Shown here piece after piece: positions 1 through 7,016 of a DNA stretch of 64,000 nucleotides. Below the pieces are notes generated by a model. The model made no database searches. It was given only the letters and a program-made list of their open reading frames with translations, and was not told the DNA's origin. Both the position numbers and the translations under genes were made by a program. The DNA is from Streptomyces sedi (GTDB lineage Bacteria > Actinomycetota > Actinomycetes > Streptomycetales > Streptomycetaceae): the NCBI RefSeq assembly GCF_006335015.1, contig NZ_VDGT01000009.1, positions 124,001 through 188,000 on the forward strand, in the 5' to 3' direction. The first letter of the stretch is position 1. Every line of letters begins with the position of its first letter.

Positions 1-699
1 TTCGACGACGTGGCCCCGATCCATGAAGACCACGGTGTCGGCGATCTCGCGGGCGAAGCCGACCTCGTGGGTGACGACGATCATGGTGGTGCCGCCGAGT
101 GCCAGGTCACGGATCGTGGTCAGCACCTCGCCCACCAGCTCGGGGTCGAGCGCCGAGGTCGGTTCGTCGAAGAGCAGCACCCGAGGCGAGAGACCGAGGG
201 CGCGGGCGATGGCGACGCGCTGCTGCTGGCCGCCGGAGAGCTGGCGCGGGTAGGCGTCGAGCCGGTCGCCGAGCCCGACGCGGGCGAGCAGCGCGGCGGC
301 CTCCCGCCGGGCCTCGGCGCGGGGGCGGCGCAGCGCGCCGACGGGGGCCTCGGCGACGTTCTCGACCGCCGTGAGGTGGGGGAAGAGGTGGAAGTTCTGG
401 AAGACGAAGCCGATGCGGGCGCGCTGCCGCAGCACGGCGCGCTCCTTGAGCTCGTGGAGCCGGTCGCCCACGCGCCGGTAGCCCATCAACTCGCCGTCGA
501 CGCGGACGATTCCGGCGTCCGGCCGCTCCAGGTGGTTGATGGTGCGCAGCAACGTGGACTTGCCGGACCCGGAGGGGCCGAGGATCGTGGCCACCTCGCC
601 GGCGTGGACGTCGAGGTCGACGCCGTGCAGCACCTCTACGTCGCCGAAGCTCTTGCGGACCCCGCGTACCTCGACCATGGGCCTACGGCCGCCGCTCAT
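1..699 (-). CDS. Amino-acid ABC transporter ATP-binding protein (3' end outside window)
   Basis: Reading from 699 down to base 1 gives 233 uninterrupted codons with all the signatures of a polar amino-acid importer ATPase (GlnQ/HisP type). Walker A is GPSGSGKS, the Q-loop is in FVFQNFHLFPHLT, the ABC signature is LSGGQQQ, Walker B with D-loop is VLLFDEPTSALD, and the switch histidine is in VTHEVGFA. It would energise the adjacent membrane permease at the cytoplasmic face. The ATG overlaps the permease stop by 4 nt (ATGA), so the two are translationally coupled. About 10-20 C-terminal residues lie beyond the left edge. No solute-binding protein is seen in the window; it probably lies further left. 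The exact amino acid cannot be read from the ATPase. Confidence 0.93.
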   Translation of the reverse strand, partial: MSGGRRPMVEVRGVRKSFGDVEVLHGVDLDVHAGEVATILGPSGSGKSTLLRTINHLERPDAGIVRVDGELMGYRRVGDRLHELKERAVLRQRARIGFVFQNFHLFPHLTAVENVAEAPVGALRRPRAEARREAAALLARVGLGDRLDAYPRQLSGGQQQRVAIARALGLSPRVLLFDEPTSALDPELVGEVLTTIRDLALGGTTMIVVTHEVGFAREIADTVVFMDRGHVVE

Positions 700-1826
700 C
701 GCGCCTCGCCCTTCCTCGGTCCGCGCACGTCGGTCGCGGTGGTGTCGGTCGCGGTGGCGTGGGTCGCGGTGGCGTGGGTCGCAGTGGCGTCCGTTCGCGC
801 CGTGTCCGTGAGTGGTTCCGGTGGTAGACCAGGTGGTACCGGCGACTGGTGAAGTGCGCGGGCGGACGACCGGCTCTGGGCCAACCCGCGCAGCCGCGTG
901 CGCAGTTGGTCGAGCGGGCCGGGCTCCGGCTGACGCTCGGCGCCCCTGGCGAAGCGGCGTTCCACGGAGTGCTGGACGACGGTCAGCACGGTGGTCAGCA
1001 CGATGTACCAGACGGTGGCGACCATCAGCAGCGGCACCACCCGCCCGTTGCGGCCGTAGATCACCTGCACCTGGTAGAACAGCTCGCCCAACGCCATCAC
1101 CGAGACGATCGAGGTGCCCTTGAAGAGGCTGATGATCTCGTTGGCCGCGTTGGGCAGGATGCCGCGCATGGCCTGCGGAAGCACGATGCGACGCAACTGC
1201 CGCAGCTTCGGCAGACCCAGCGCGGCGGCGGCCTCCCGTTGGCCGGAGTCGACCGAGATGATGCCGCCGCGCACGATCTCGGCGGCGTACGCGGCCTGGT
1301 GAAGTGCCAGGCCGATCACGGCGGCGGTGATCGGCCCGACCAGGTGCATGGTCTCGAACGTCCAGAACACCGGGCCGAACGGAATGCCGAAGCCCAGTTC
1401 CTGGTAGAGGTAGGCCAGGTTGAACCAGAACAGCAGCTGCACGATCAGCGGGATCGAGCGGAAGGCCCAGATGTAGGCCCACGCGACGGCTCGTGGCACG
1501 GGGCTGCTGGAGAGCCGCATCATGGCCAGCAGCACGCCGAGCGTGAAGCCCAACGCCGTTCCGTAGAAGGTCAGTTGGAGGGTCAGCCAGACCGCCTTGA
1601 GCACGCTCTCGGCCAACAGGTAGTCGAAGAAGGTCGGCCAGTCCCAGCCCGGGTTGGTCGCCAGCCCATGCAGGAACTGCGCCACCAGCACCAGCACGAC
1701 GCCCCCGGCGAGCCAGCGGCCGTAGTAGCGGGCGGGAACCACCGTGAGGCCGCGCAGCTCATCGGGGTCGTCGTCCGCGGGGGCGTGTCGGGCGGGTACG
1801 GGGGCGGCGGGCGGTGCGCTGCTCAC
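696..1826 (-). CDS. Amino-acid ABC transporter permease
   Basis: A 376-residue inner-membrane permease of the HisM/GlnP family. After a 35-residue hydrophilic leader there are about five membrane segments, and a typical EAA coupling loop (QREAAAALGLPKLRQLRRIVLPQAMRGILP) at about residues 197-226 docks on the ATPase. The start is GTG with GGAGG 5 nt upstream. The family is normally 220-300 aa; the extra length is the cytoplasmic N-terminus and a roughly 75-residue disordered tail made partly of a Thr/Ala tandem repeat. It lies between a GNAT gene (70-nt gap) and the ATPase (4-nt overlap). Substrate is uncertain; the leader peptide upstream hints at a sulfur amino acid, which is inference. Confidence 0.92.
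   Translation of the reverse strand: MSSAPPAAPVPARHAPADDDPDELRGLTVVPARYYGRWLAGGVVLVLVAQFLHGLATNPGWDWPTFFDYLLAESVLKAVWLTLQLTFYGTALGFTLGVLLAMMRLSSSPVPRAVAWAYIWAFRSIPLIVQLLFWFNLAYLYQELGFGIPFGPVFWTFETMHLVGPITAAVIGLALHQAAYAAEIVRGGIISVDSGQREAAAALGLPKLRQLRRIVLPQAMRGILPNAANEIISLFKGTSIVSVMALGELFYQVQVIYGRNGRVVPLLMVATVWYIVLTTVLTVVQHSVERRFARGAERQPEPGPLDQLRTRLRGLAQSRSSARALHQSPVPPGLPPEPLTDTARTDATATHATATHATATDTTATDVRGPRKGEAR
732..791. repeat. 15-bp tandem repeat, 4 copies
   Basis: Four head-to-tail 15-bp units (consensus on the + strand GGTCGCGGTGGCGTG) inside the 3' end of the permease gene. They encode the ATATH/ATATD-type repeats of the disordered tail. Copy number is probably variable between strains. 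Confidence 0.85.
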
Positions 1827-1895
1827 GGGGGCCTCCGGTCGGGCTGTAGGGGGAAGGGGGCGGAAGGGCTGCGGGGATGCGGAGTGGTGGGGGGC

Positions 1896-2402
1896 TCAGC
1901 GCGGTGGGGCGGCTGGGGCGGCTGGGGCGAGATGCTTCTCGAAGGGCAGCAGGTGGAGGGCGTCGGGGGCGGCTGTCACGTCGAAGAGCGGCGTGTAGCC
2001 GGCGTTGAGATACAGGTGTCTGGCCTCCGGCTGCCGGGGCCCGGTCGTCAGCCAGATCCGCTGGTAGTGGCGCGCCGCGGCGCGCTCCAACTCGGCGACG
2101 ACCCGGCGTGCCAGTCCCTGCCGGCGGTGGCCGGAGTGGGTCCAGATGCGCTTCAGCTCGGCGGTCCGCTCGTCGTAGCGGCGGTAGGCGCCGCCGGCGA
2201 CGGGCTCACCCCGGTGCAGCAGGAGCAGCAACAGCCCGTGGGGCGGCGCGAACTCCTCCGCCGGGTAGCGGCTCAGCTCGTTCGAGGCCGTGCCGTAGCG
2301 GGCGGTGTACTCCTCCTCCAGCCCGCGCAGCAACGGCCGGACGAGCGGGTCGTGGTAGTGCGCCGGGACGACGGTCAGCTCGTGGAGCGAAAGCGACGGC
2401 AT
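1896..2402 (-). CDS. GNAT family N-acetyltransferase
   Basis: A 168-residue GNAT-fold protein. The acetyl-CoA binding segment is visible as RIWTHSGHRRQGLARRVVAE (the Q/RxxGxG/A loop is RRQGLA), followed by AEARHLYLNAGYTPL-type sequence near the C-terminus. The ATG at 2402 is chosen over an upstream in-frame start at 2534 because homologues begin close to SLHELTVVP and a GAAGGG-type ribosome site lies 7 nt upstream. It is the first full-length gene after the leader peptide and precedes the amino-acid permease by about 70 nt, so it is probably co-transcribed with the transporter. The substrate (amino acid, amine or antibiotic) cannot be inferred. Confidence 0.85.
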   Translation of the reverse strand: MPSLSLHELTVVPAHYHDPLVRPLLRGLEEEYTARYGTASNELSRYPAEEFAPPHGLLLLLLHRGEPVAGGAYRRYDERTAELKRIWTHSGHRRQGLARRVVAELERAAARHYQRIWLTTGPRQPEARHLYLNAGYTPLFDVTAAPDALHLLPFEKHLAPAAPAAPPR

Positions 2403-2516
2403 TCCATGCCCTTCGTTCAGGTCGGGCCGAGAGGGGGCGGGCCGAGAAGGGTGTTCATGCGGCGGTCCCGGCGCGGTGCGACGGGAACCGCCACGGATCG
2501 CCGCTGGCCGGCGAGG

Positions 2517-2538
2517 GTCGATGCCGGCCGGCATCGAC
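2517..2538 (-). promoter_or_regulatory. 22-bp perfect palindrome, candidate attenuator hairpin
   Basis: A perfect 22-bp palindrome (arms GTCGATGCCGG / CCGGCATCGAC), immediately followed by a second inverted repeat (CCGACC / GGTCGG, ending near 2553). It lies in the 323-nt transcript segment between the leader peptide stop (2726) and the GNAT start (2402). There is no U-tract. It could act as an attenuator or termination hairpin, or as an operator. Its position in the leader transcript makes the RNA role more likely, but this is inference. Confidence 0.5.
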
Positions 2539-2725
2539 CGACGACCGGTCGGCGACTGAGAGGGGGGCGGCCGTCGACGGGCGGGGGCGCACGTCTCGAC
2601 GGCGGTCAGGGAGCGAAGCTCGCGTCAGCGCTCGCCAGGCGAACGGCGCCGTGGGGCGCCAGGCGGCGGAACGTGAACGAGCGGTCAGGCGCGGGCCCGC
2701 CCTCGGGGGCCGCGCGCCAGGAGAA

Positions 2726-2803
2726 TCAGCGCATACAGGAGGCCGACCACACTCGACCCAGGTCGATGTGGTCGCGCGTGATCAAGGCCAACACGTCGCT
2801 CAC
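2726..2803 (-). CDS. Putative regulatory leader peptide, 25 aa
   Basis: A GTG-started 25-codon ORF on the minus strand ends in ITRDHIDLGRVWSASCMR. The pattern T-R-x-H-[IV]-D-L-x-R-V-x-S-x-x-C is, from memory, the signature of the short putative leader peptides found upstream of sulfur and amino-acid transport operons in actinomycetes, in which stalling at the terminal Cys codon controls downstream expression. No Shine-Dalgarno is visible. A TTGACT element ends 30 nt upstream of the GTG, compatible with a leaderless transcript. It precedes the GNAT/ABC transporter genes by 323 nt with a large palindrome between. The near-terminal Cys-Met pair suggests a sulfur amino-acid signal (inference). 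Confidence 0.65.
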   Translation of the reverse strand: MSDVLALITRDHIDLGRVWSASCMR

Positions 2804-2809
2804 GCCACA

Positions 2810-2839
2810 CAGTTGACCGTAACGACGGGATCGAGTCAA
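2810..2839 (-). promoter_or_regulatory. Candidate promoter of the leader peptide/ABC operon
   Basis: On the minus strand TTGACT (2839-2834) is followed 18 nt later by CAACTG (2815-2810), 6 nt before the leader GTG. The -35 is good and the -10 weak; the spacing fits a leaderless start. Confidence 0.35.
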
Positions 2840-2942
2840 CAGGGGCACCGCGGGAGGGCACGTCGCCGGGCACGGAGCGGCCGGCACCGCCGGGCCCACG
2901 GCGGCGGGCTCCCCCGGGCGCCAACGGGCGCCACACGCCCGG

Positions 2943-3046
2943 ACTGGTCAGGCGCCGGTCAGGTACTGGTCAGGTCCGGTAGGGACCAGTGGGGTGCGGT
3001 AGGGACCAGTCAGGGGCCGGGAGTCCGTGGTCGGTAACTGGTCAGG
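2943..3046. repeat. ACTGGTCA-motif array 1
   Basis: Within about 100 bp the motif ACTGGTCAGG occurs three times (2943, 2965, 3037). The inverted half GACCAGT occurs twice (2984, 3004), each inside a repeated GCGGTAGGGACCAGT-like block. The array lies between the divergent leader-peptide promoter and the TetR promoter. The half-site resembles those bound by HutC-subfamily GntR regulators such as DasR, but the usual TA-centred dyad is absent. Similar arrays occur near 24.2 and 26.6 kb. Confidence 0.6.
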
Positions 3047-3120
3047 TGAGGGCGTGTATCACCCGGCGCACCGCCGTCATGATGCCCTAGGGAGGCGGGC
3101 GAACTCGGTCGCCAGAATCT

Positions 3121-3137
3121 ATAGACCGGTCTATTCT
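3121..3137 (+). promoter_or_regulatory. TetR autoregulatory operator overlapping the -10
   Basis: ATAGACCGGTCTAT (3121-3134) is a perfect 14-bp palindrome of the kind bound by LmrA/YxaF-like TetR repressors. It overlaps a TATTCT -10 hexamer (3132-3137), which sits 7 nt before the GTG of the TetR gene, so repression would block RNA polymerase directly and the mRNA is probably leaderless. Confidence 0.7.
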
Positions 3138-3144
3138 TGGGTGC

Positions 3145-3735
3145 GTGAAGGAGACCAAGGGAGCCAGGACGAAGGCGCGGTTGGCCGAGTCGATGCTCGA
3201 ACTGATGCAGCGGAACGGCTACAGCGGCACGGGGCTCAACACGGTGGTGGAGCACGCGGGAGCGCCCAAGGGATCGCTGTACTTCCACTATCCGCAGGGG
3301 AAGGAGGCGCTCGGTGAGCGGGCCGTCGCGCTCGCGGCCTCGCGTTTCGGTTCTCTTCTCACCGCCCCGGAGGCGGAGGCGCCGAGTGTGGTGGTGGGGC
3401 GGGTGATCGGGGCCCTGGCCGAGATGTTGGCGGAGAGCGACTTCCATCTGGGGTGCCCGGTCTCGGTGGTGACGCTGGAGATGGGAGGACGCAGTGAGCG
3501 GTTGCGGGAGGCGTGCGCGGAGGCGTTCGAGTCGTGGATCGTGCCGGTGACCGAGCTTCTCGTCGCGCGGGGCCGGCCGCGCCCCGCCGCGCGGGCCCTG
3601 GCGACGGCCGTGGTCAGCATGGTGGAGGGGGCGGTGATCGTGTCGCGTGCCCAGCGGTCGACGGAGCCGCTGCGGAACGCGGCCGAGGCGCTGGCCGCGC
3701 TGCTCGACGACCGGAGCGCGGGGGCCACGGCGTGA
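3145..3735 (+). CDS. TetR/AcrR family regulator (LmrA/YxaF-like)
   Basis: A 196-residue repressor. The N-terminal HTH is seen as residues 8-52, with the recognition helix region around GAPKGSLYFHYPQGKEAL. The C-terminal half matches the YxaF/LmrA subgroup (DFHLGCPVSVVTLEM, then SWIVPVTELLVARG), which senses small hydrophobic ligands. The GTG start is 7 nt after a TATTCT -10 and immediately downstream of a palindromic operator, so the protein probably represses itself and the following SDR-hydrolase, whose GTG overlaps its stop (GTGA). It belongs to the same cassette as that enzyme. The ligand is unknown. Confidence 0.9.
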   Translation: MKETKGARTKARLAESMLELMQRNGYSGTGLNTVVEHAGAPKGSLYFHYPQGKEALGERAVALAASRFGSLLTAPEAEAPSVVVGRVIGALAEMLAESDFHLGCPVSVVTLEMGGRSERLREACAEAFESWIVPVTELLVARGRPRPAARALATAVVSMVEGAVIVSRAQRSTEPLRNAAEALAALLDDRSAGATA

Positions 3736-5621
3736 GTGGCGCGGGACGTCACGCGTTGGTCTTCGGCGCCAGTGGGTTGATCGGGCGTCACCTGGTGCTG
3801 GCGCTGACCCGGGAGGGGGTGCGGGTGAGCACGGCCAACCGTTCGTCCGCGTCCTATCGACGGCTGGCCGGGTGGCTGGACGCGCGTGGGGGCGGGGCGG
3901 CGCCGGCCGATCTTCGGGTGGACTTCTCGCGGCCGTCGCTGTTCGAGGGCGTGCGCCAGGGCGAGGGCGTGCGCGAGGGCGAGGGCCAGTTCGAGTTCGA
4001 GGAGATCACCGAGGTCCACAACTGTGCCGGCGCCTACCGGTTCGGGATGTCGGCGCGGGAGGCCAGCGAGGCGAACGTCGACTCGGTCCGGGCGGTCGTC
4101 GCCTTCGCGGCGCGGCTGCCGCGCCTGCGCCGCCTGGTCCAGGTCTCCGGCTACCGCGTCGGCGGGCAGGAGCCCGGGCCCTGGAGCGCGGAGCGACGGC
4201 GGGATGTCTACCGGGAGTTGGGGGCCTACGAGGCGTCCAGGGTCGAGGCCGACGCCGTCTTCCGTACCGAGGTGGAGCGGCTGGGCGTCCCGTGGTCCGT
4301 CGTCAACCCGGCCAGTGTGATCGGTGACAGCGCCACCGGCGAGTCCGATCAGTATCTGGGACTCGCGCAGAGCGTGCGGGACCTCTGGAGGGGGTCGCTG
4401 GCGGCGTTGCCGGGTGACGGGCGGACGTTCGTGCCGGTGGTCGCTGTCGACTATCTCGCCCGGTTCATGGCGCTGCTTCCGGCGGACGAGAGCACCGAGG
4501 GCGGCGCCTACTGGCTGTTGGACGACGAGACGCCCGCGCTGCCCGACCTGCTGACGCTCGTCGCGGAGCGGTATCGCGTGCGGGCACCCCGGACACGGAT
4601 CCCGGTGTCCCTGGTGAGGCGGCTGCCCCGGCGGATCACCAGGGCTGATCCGGAGACGTTGACGTTTCTGTCGAGCGACCGCTATCCGACCGGTTCGGCG
4701 CGGGCTCTCGCGGCGCGCCACGGGCTGACCGAGCCGGACACCGTCGGGACGATCCTGCGGTGGGCCGACCATCTGGCGGCGCACCGTTTCGGGGACGCCG
4801 TCGGCGGTGGCCGTCGGTTCACCGAGGTGGGCGGGGTGCGGACCTTCGAGCTGGGCGAACGGGGCGCGTCCACCGTGGTGTTGCCTGGGCTGCCGGTCAA
4901 CGCCGACACGTGGGCGCCGGTGGTGGACGCGTTGGGCGATGCCCGGGCGGTGGACCTGCCGGGTCTGGGGATGAGCGCGGGGGGTGTCGCGGACTGGCCG
5001 TCGTGGCTGGCGGCTCTGTGGGAGGGGGGCGGTGTCGATCACCTGGTGGGCCATTCCGTCGGCGCCGCGGCGGCGGTCGAGGCGGCGACCGCGCGGCCGG
5101 AGGCGGTGCGACGGCTGACGCTGGTGGCGCCGTTCTTTCTGCGGGCGCCGGGGGCGCGAGTCGCACGGTGGGCGCCGGCGAGCCGCTGGTATCTGAGGCG
5201 GGTGTCCCCGGAAGCGTTGGCCGATCGGCTCACCGGCGGCGCGGCACCCGCCGACGCCGTTCGGTCCAGCGTCGCCGACCTTCGTCGGGGCGCGGTCGCG
5301 GCGACCGTCGCGCGGCTCCTGGCCGCCGCGGGCCAGGAGCGGTGGCGGGAGGAACTGCGGGGCGGGCTGCGCCGGTTCCCGGGGGACGTGCATGTCGTGG
5401 TGGGCGCCGGTGATCCGTTGGCGCCGGAGGGGCTTGCCCTGCTGGAGGCGTTGCCGCGCGTCACCGTGACGGAGATCGACGGCGCCGGCCACCATCCCCA
5501 GTTGACGCGTCCCCGCGATGTCGCGCGGGTCGTCGGTGCGCATCGGGCTGTCCGGGGCCGGGGGTCCGGGGAACGGCCTCGGCGGGTGGTGACGAACAGG
5601 TCTGCCACGGGCGAGAGTTGA
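3732..5621 (+). CDS. SDR oxidoreductase - alpha/beta hydrolase fusion
   Basis: A 629-residue two-domain enzyme. Residues 1-350 form an extended (atypical) SDR with the NAD(P) glycine motif FGASGLIGRHL at about 10-20 and the conserved VNPASVIGD segment. Residues 370-610 are an alpha/beta hydrolase with the nucleophile elbow GHSVGAAA and a C-terminal GAGHHP histidine. The domains are separate proteins in most families; here they are one polypeptide, suggesting sequential reduction and hydrolysis of an ester or lactone (inference). The GTG overlaps the TetR stop, so the gene is in the TetR operon and likely repressed by it. A short Gly/Glu duplication (GEGVREGEG) near residues 76-85 comes from a direct DNA repeat at about 3948-3985. 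Confidence 0.85.
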   Translation: MSGAGRHALVFGASGLIGRHLVLALTREGVRVSTANRSSASYRRLAGWLDARGGGAAPADLRVDFSRPSLFEGVRQGEGVREGEGQFEFEEITEVHNCAGAYRFGMSAREASEANVDSVRAVVAFAARLPRLRRLVQVSGYRVGGQEPGPWSAERRRDVYRELGAYEASRVEADAVFRTEVERLGVPWSVVNPASVIGDSATGESDQYLGLAQSVRDLWRGSLAALPGDGRTFVPVVAVDYLARFMALLPADESTEGGAYWLLDDETPALPDLLTLVAERYRVRAPRTRIPVSLVRRLPRRITRADPETLTFLSSDRYPTGSARALAARHGLTEPDTVGTILRWADHLAAHRFGDAVGGGRRFTEVGGVRTFELGERGASTVVLPGLPVNADTWAPVVDALGDARAVDLPGLGMSAGGVADWPSWLAALWEGGGVDHLVGHSVGAAAAVEAATARPEAVRRLTLVAPFFLRAPGARVARWAPASRWYLRRVSPEALADRLTGGAAPADAVRSSVADLRRGAVAATVARLLAAAGQERWREELRGGLRRFPGDVHVVVGAGDPLAPEGLALLEALPRVTVTEIDGAGHHPQLTRPRDVARVVGAHRAVRGRGSGERPRRVVTNRSATGES

Positions 5622-5732
5622 CGGGCAGTCGGCGCCGTGTGCCGTTTCCCCTTCTGGGCTGCGGGGATGTCGTTCGGGCGTCACCACGCGGGTCGAACGA
5701 TCCCCGGTGGACGGTGGGTTGCCGAGGGGAGG

Positions 5733-6773
5733 TTATGTGGCCCGGGGAGTGATCACGGTGATGCCGGGGCTGGAGCCGGTGGACAGGGCGGTGAGGGCGG
5801 CGGGGGCGTCGTCGAGGGGGATGGTCGCGCGGACCAGCGACTCCGGGCGGAGCGTGCCCACTTCGATCTGGCGCAGCATCTCCGGATAGGCGTGGGCGGC
5901 CATTCCGTGGCTGCCGACGACGGCCAGCTCCAGGGCGACGACCCGGTCCATGGGCAGCGGGGCGCCGCGCGGCAGCAGGCCGACCTGAACGTGGCGGCCC
6001 CGGCGGCGAAGGCCGTGGAGGGAGGCGGCGCAGCTGGCCGGTGAGCCGATCGCGTCGAGCGAGAGGTGGGCGCCCCCGCCGGTGGCGGCCCGCACGGCTT
6101 CCGCGACCTCCTCGGGTGGGGCGTTTCCGTCCAGGCAGACGTCGGCGCCCAACTCGACTGCCAGGGCGCGGGCTTGGGGGTGGGTGTCGACCGCGACGAC
6201 CAGCGCGCCGGCCGCGACGGCGATCATGACGGCGGAGAGGCCGACACCGCCGCAGCCGTGGACGGCCACCCAGCTGCCGGGCCTGACCCGGCCCTGCGCG
6301 ACGACCGCGCGGTAGGCGGTGGCGAAGCGGCAGCCGAGGCCGGCCGCCGTGGCCCAGTCCATGGCGTCGGGGACCGCGACGAGGTTGACGTCCGCGTGGT
6401 GGAGCGCCACGAGTTCGGCGAAGGACCCCCAGTCGGTGAAGCCGGGTTGGCGCTGCCGCTCGCAGACCTGGTGATCGCCGGCGGCGCAGCTGGGGCAGCG
6501 TCCGCAGGCGCTCACGAAGGGAACGGTGACGCGGTCGCCGACGCGCCAGCGGGTGACGCCCGGCCCCACCGCCTCGATCCGGCCGGCCAGTTCGTGGCCC
6601 GGCACATGAGGGAGGGCGATGCCCTCGTCGTGGCCCATCCAGCCGTGCCAGTCGCTGCGGCACAGACCGGTGGCCGCGACCCGGACGACGACGCCGTCGT
6701 CGGGCACCACCGGATCGGGCACCTCCCTCACCTCGGGCGGCCCGCCGAACGCGTCGAACACCACAGCACGCAT
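5733..6773 (-). CDS. Zinc-dependent alcohol dehydrogenase family protein
   Basis: A 346-residue medium-chain dehydrogenase. Catalytic zinc ligands are seen in GLCRSDWHGW (Cys) and VPGHELAGRIEAVG (His-Glu). The structural zinc lobe is CGRCPSCAAGDHQVC, and the coenzyme-binding glycine motif is GCGGVGLSAV. All signature residues are present, so it should be an active NAD(P)-dependent alcohol or aldehyde oxidoreductase in the cytoplasm. The ATG at 6773 starts with the conserved MRAVVFDAFGGP; the 71 codons upstream in frame look non-coding. It is a single-gene unit convergent with the SDR-hydrolase. Alcohol substrate is unknown. Confidence 0.92.
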   Translation of the reverse strand: MRAVVFDAFGGPPEVREVPDPVVPDDGVVVRVAATGLCRSDWHGWMGHDEGIALPHVPGHELAGRIEAVGPGVTRWRVGDRVTVPFVSACGRCPSCAAGDHQVCERQRQPGFTDWGSFAELVALHHADVNLVAVPDAMDWATAAGLGCRFATAYRAVVAQGRVRPGSWVAVHGCGGVGLSAVMIAVAAGALVVAVDTHPQARALAVELGADVCLDGNAPPEEVAEAVRAATGGGAHLSLDAIGSPASCAASLHGLRRRGRHVQVGLLPRGAPLPMDRVVALELAVVGSHGMAAHAYPEMLRQIEVGTLRPESLVRATIPLDDAPAALTALSTGSSPGITVITPRAT

Positions 6774-7016
6774 GCCGTTCACGGTAGTCGGGCCAGCCGG
6801 CCGGGGAAATCCGCCGGTCAGGAGCGGGTGCGAGATCCCGCGACGCGTGGGAACGGGGTGCGTCCGACCGCGTGTCTCCGGCAGCGCCTGCCGCCCCGCC
6901 CGCACGGTGGCGGCGCCCGCGCCCGCGTCACGCCGTCTGCCGGGTAAGGGCCGGGGCCGACCCGCCGCCGTGGGCGCCGGGGGCATGGGCCGGCGTTTCC
7001 CACCCGAGGGGCGGCG

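Noticed and set aside
2685..2936. 83-codon minus-strand ORF overlapping the leader peptide
   Set aside because: Arg/Gly/Pro-biased sequence without family likeness; it has no ribosome site and runs through the presumed promoter in another frame.
2943..3046. DasR (dre) operators
   Set aside because: Half-sites ACTGGTC match, but none of the sites has the required inverted TA-centred partner.
3288..5687. 799-codon antisense ORF over the SDR-hydrolase gene
   Set aside because: Typical high-GC shadow frame: Arg/Pro/Gly/His-rich, no domain; the + strand gene is clearly coding.
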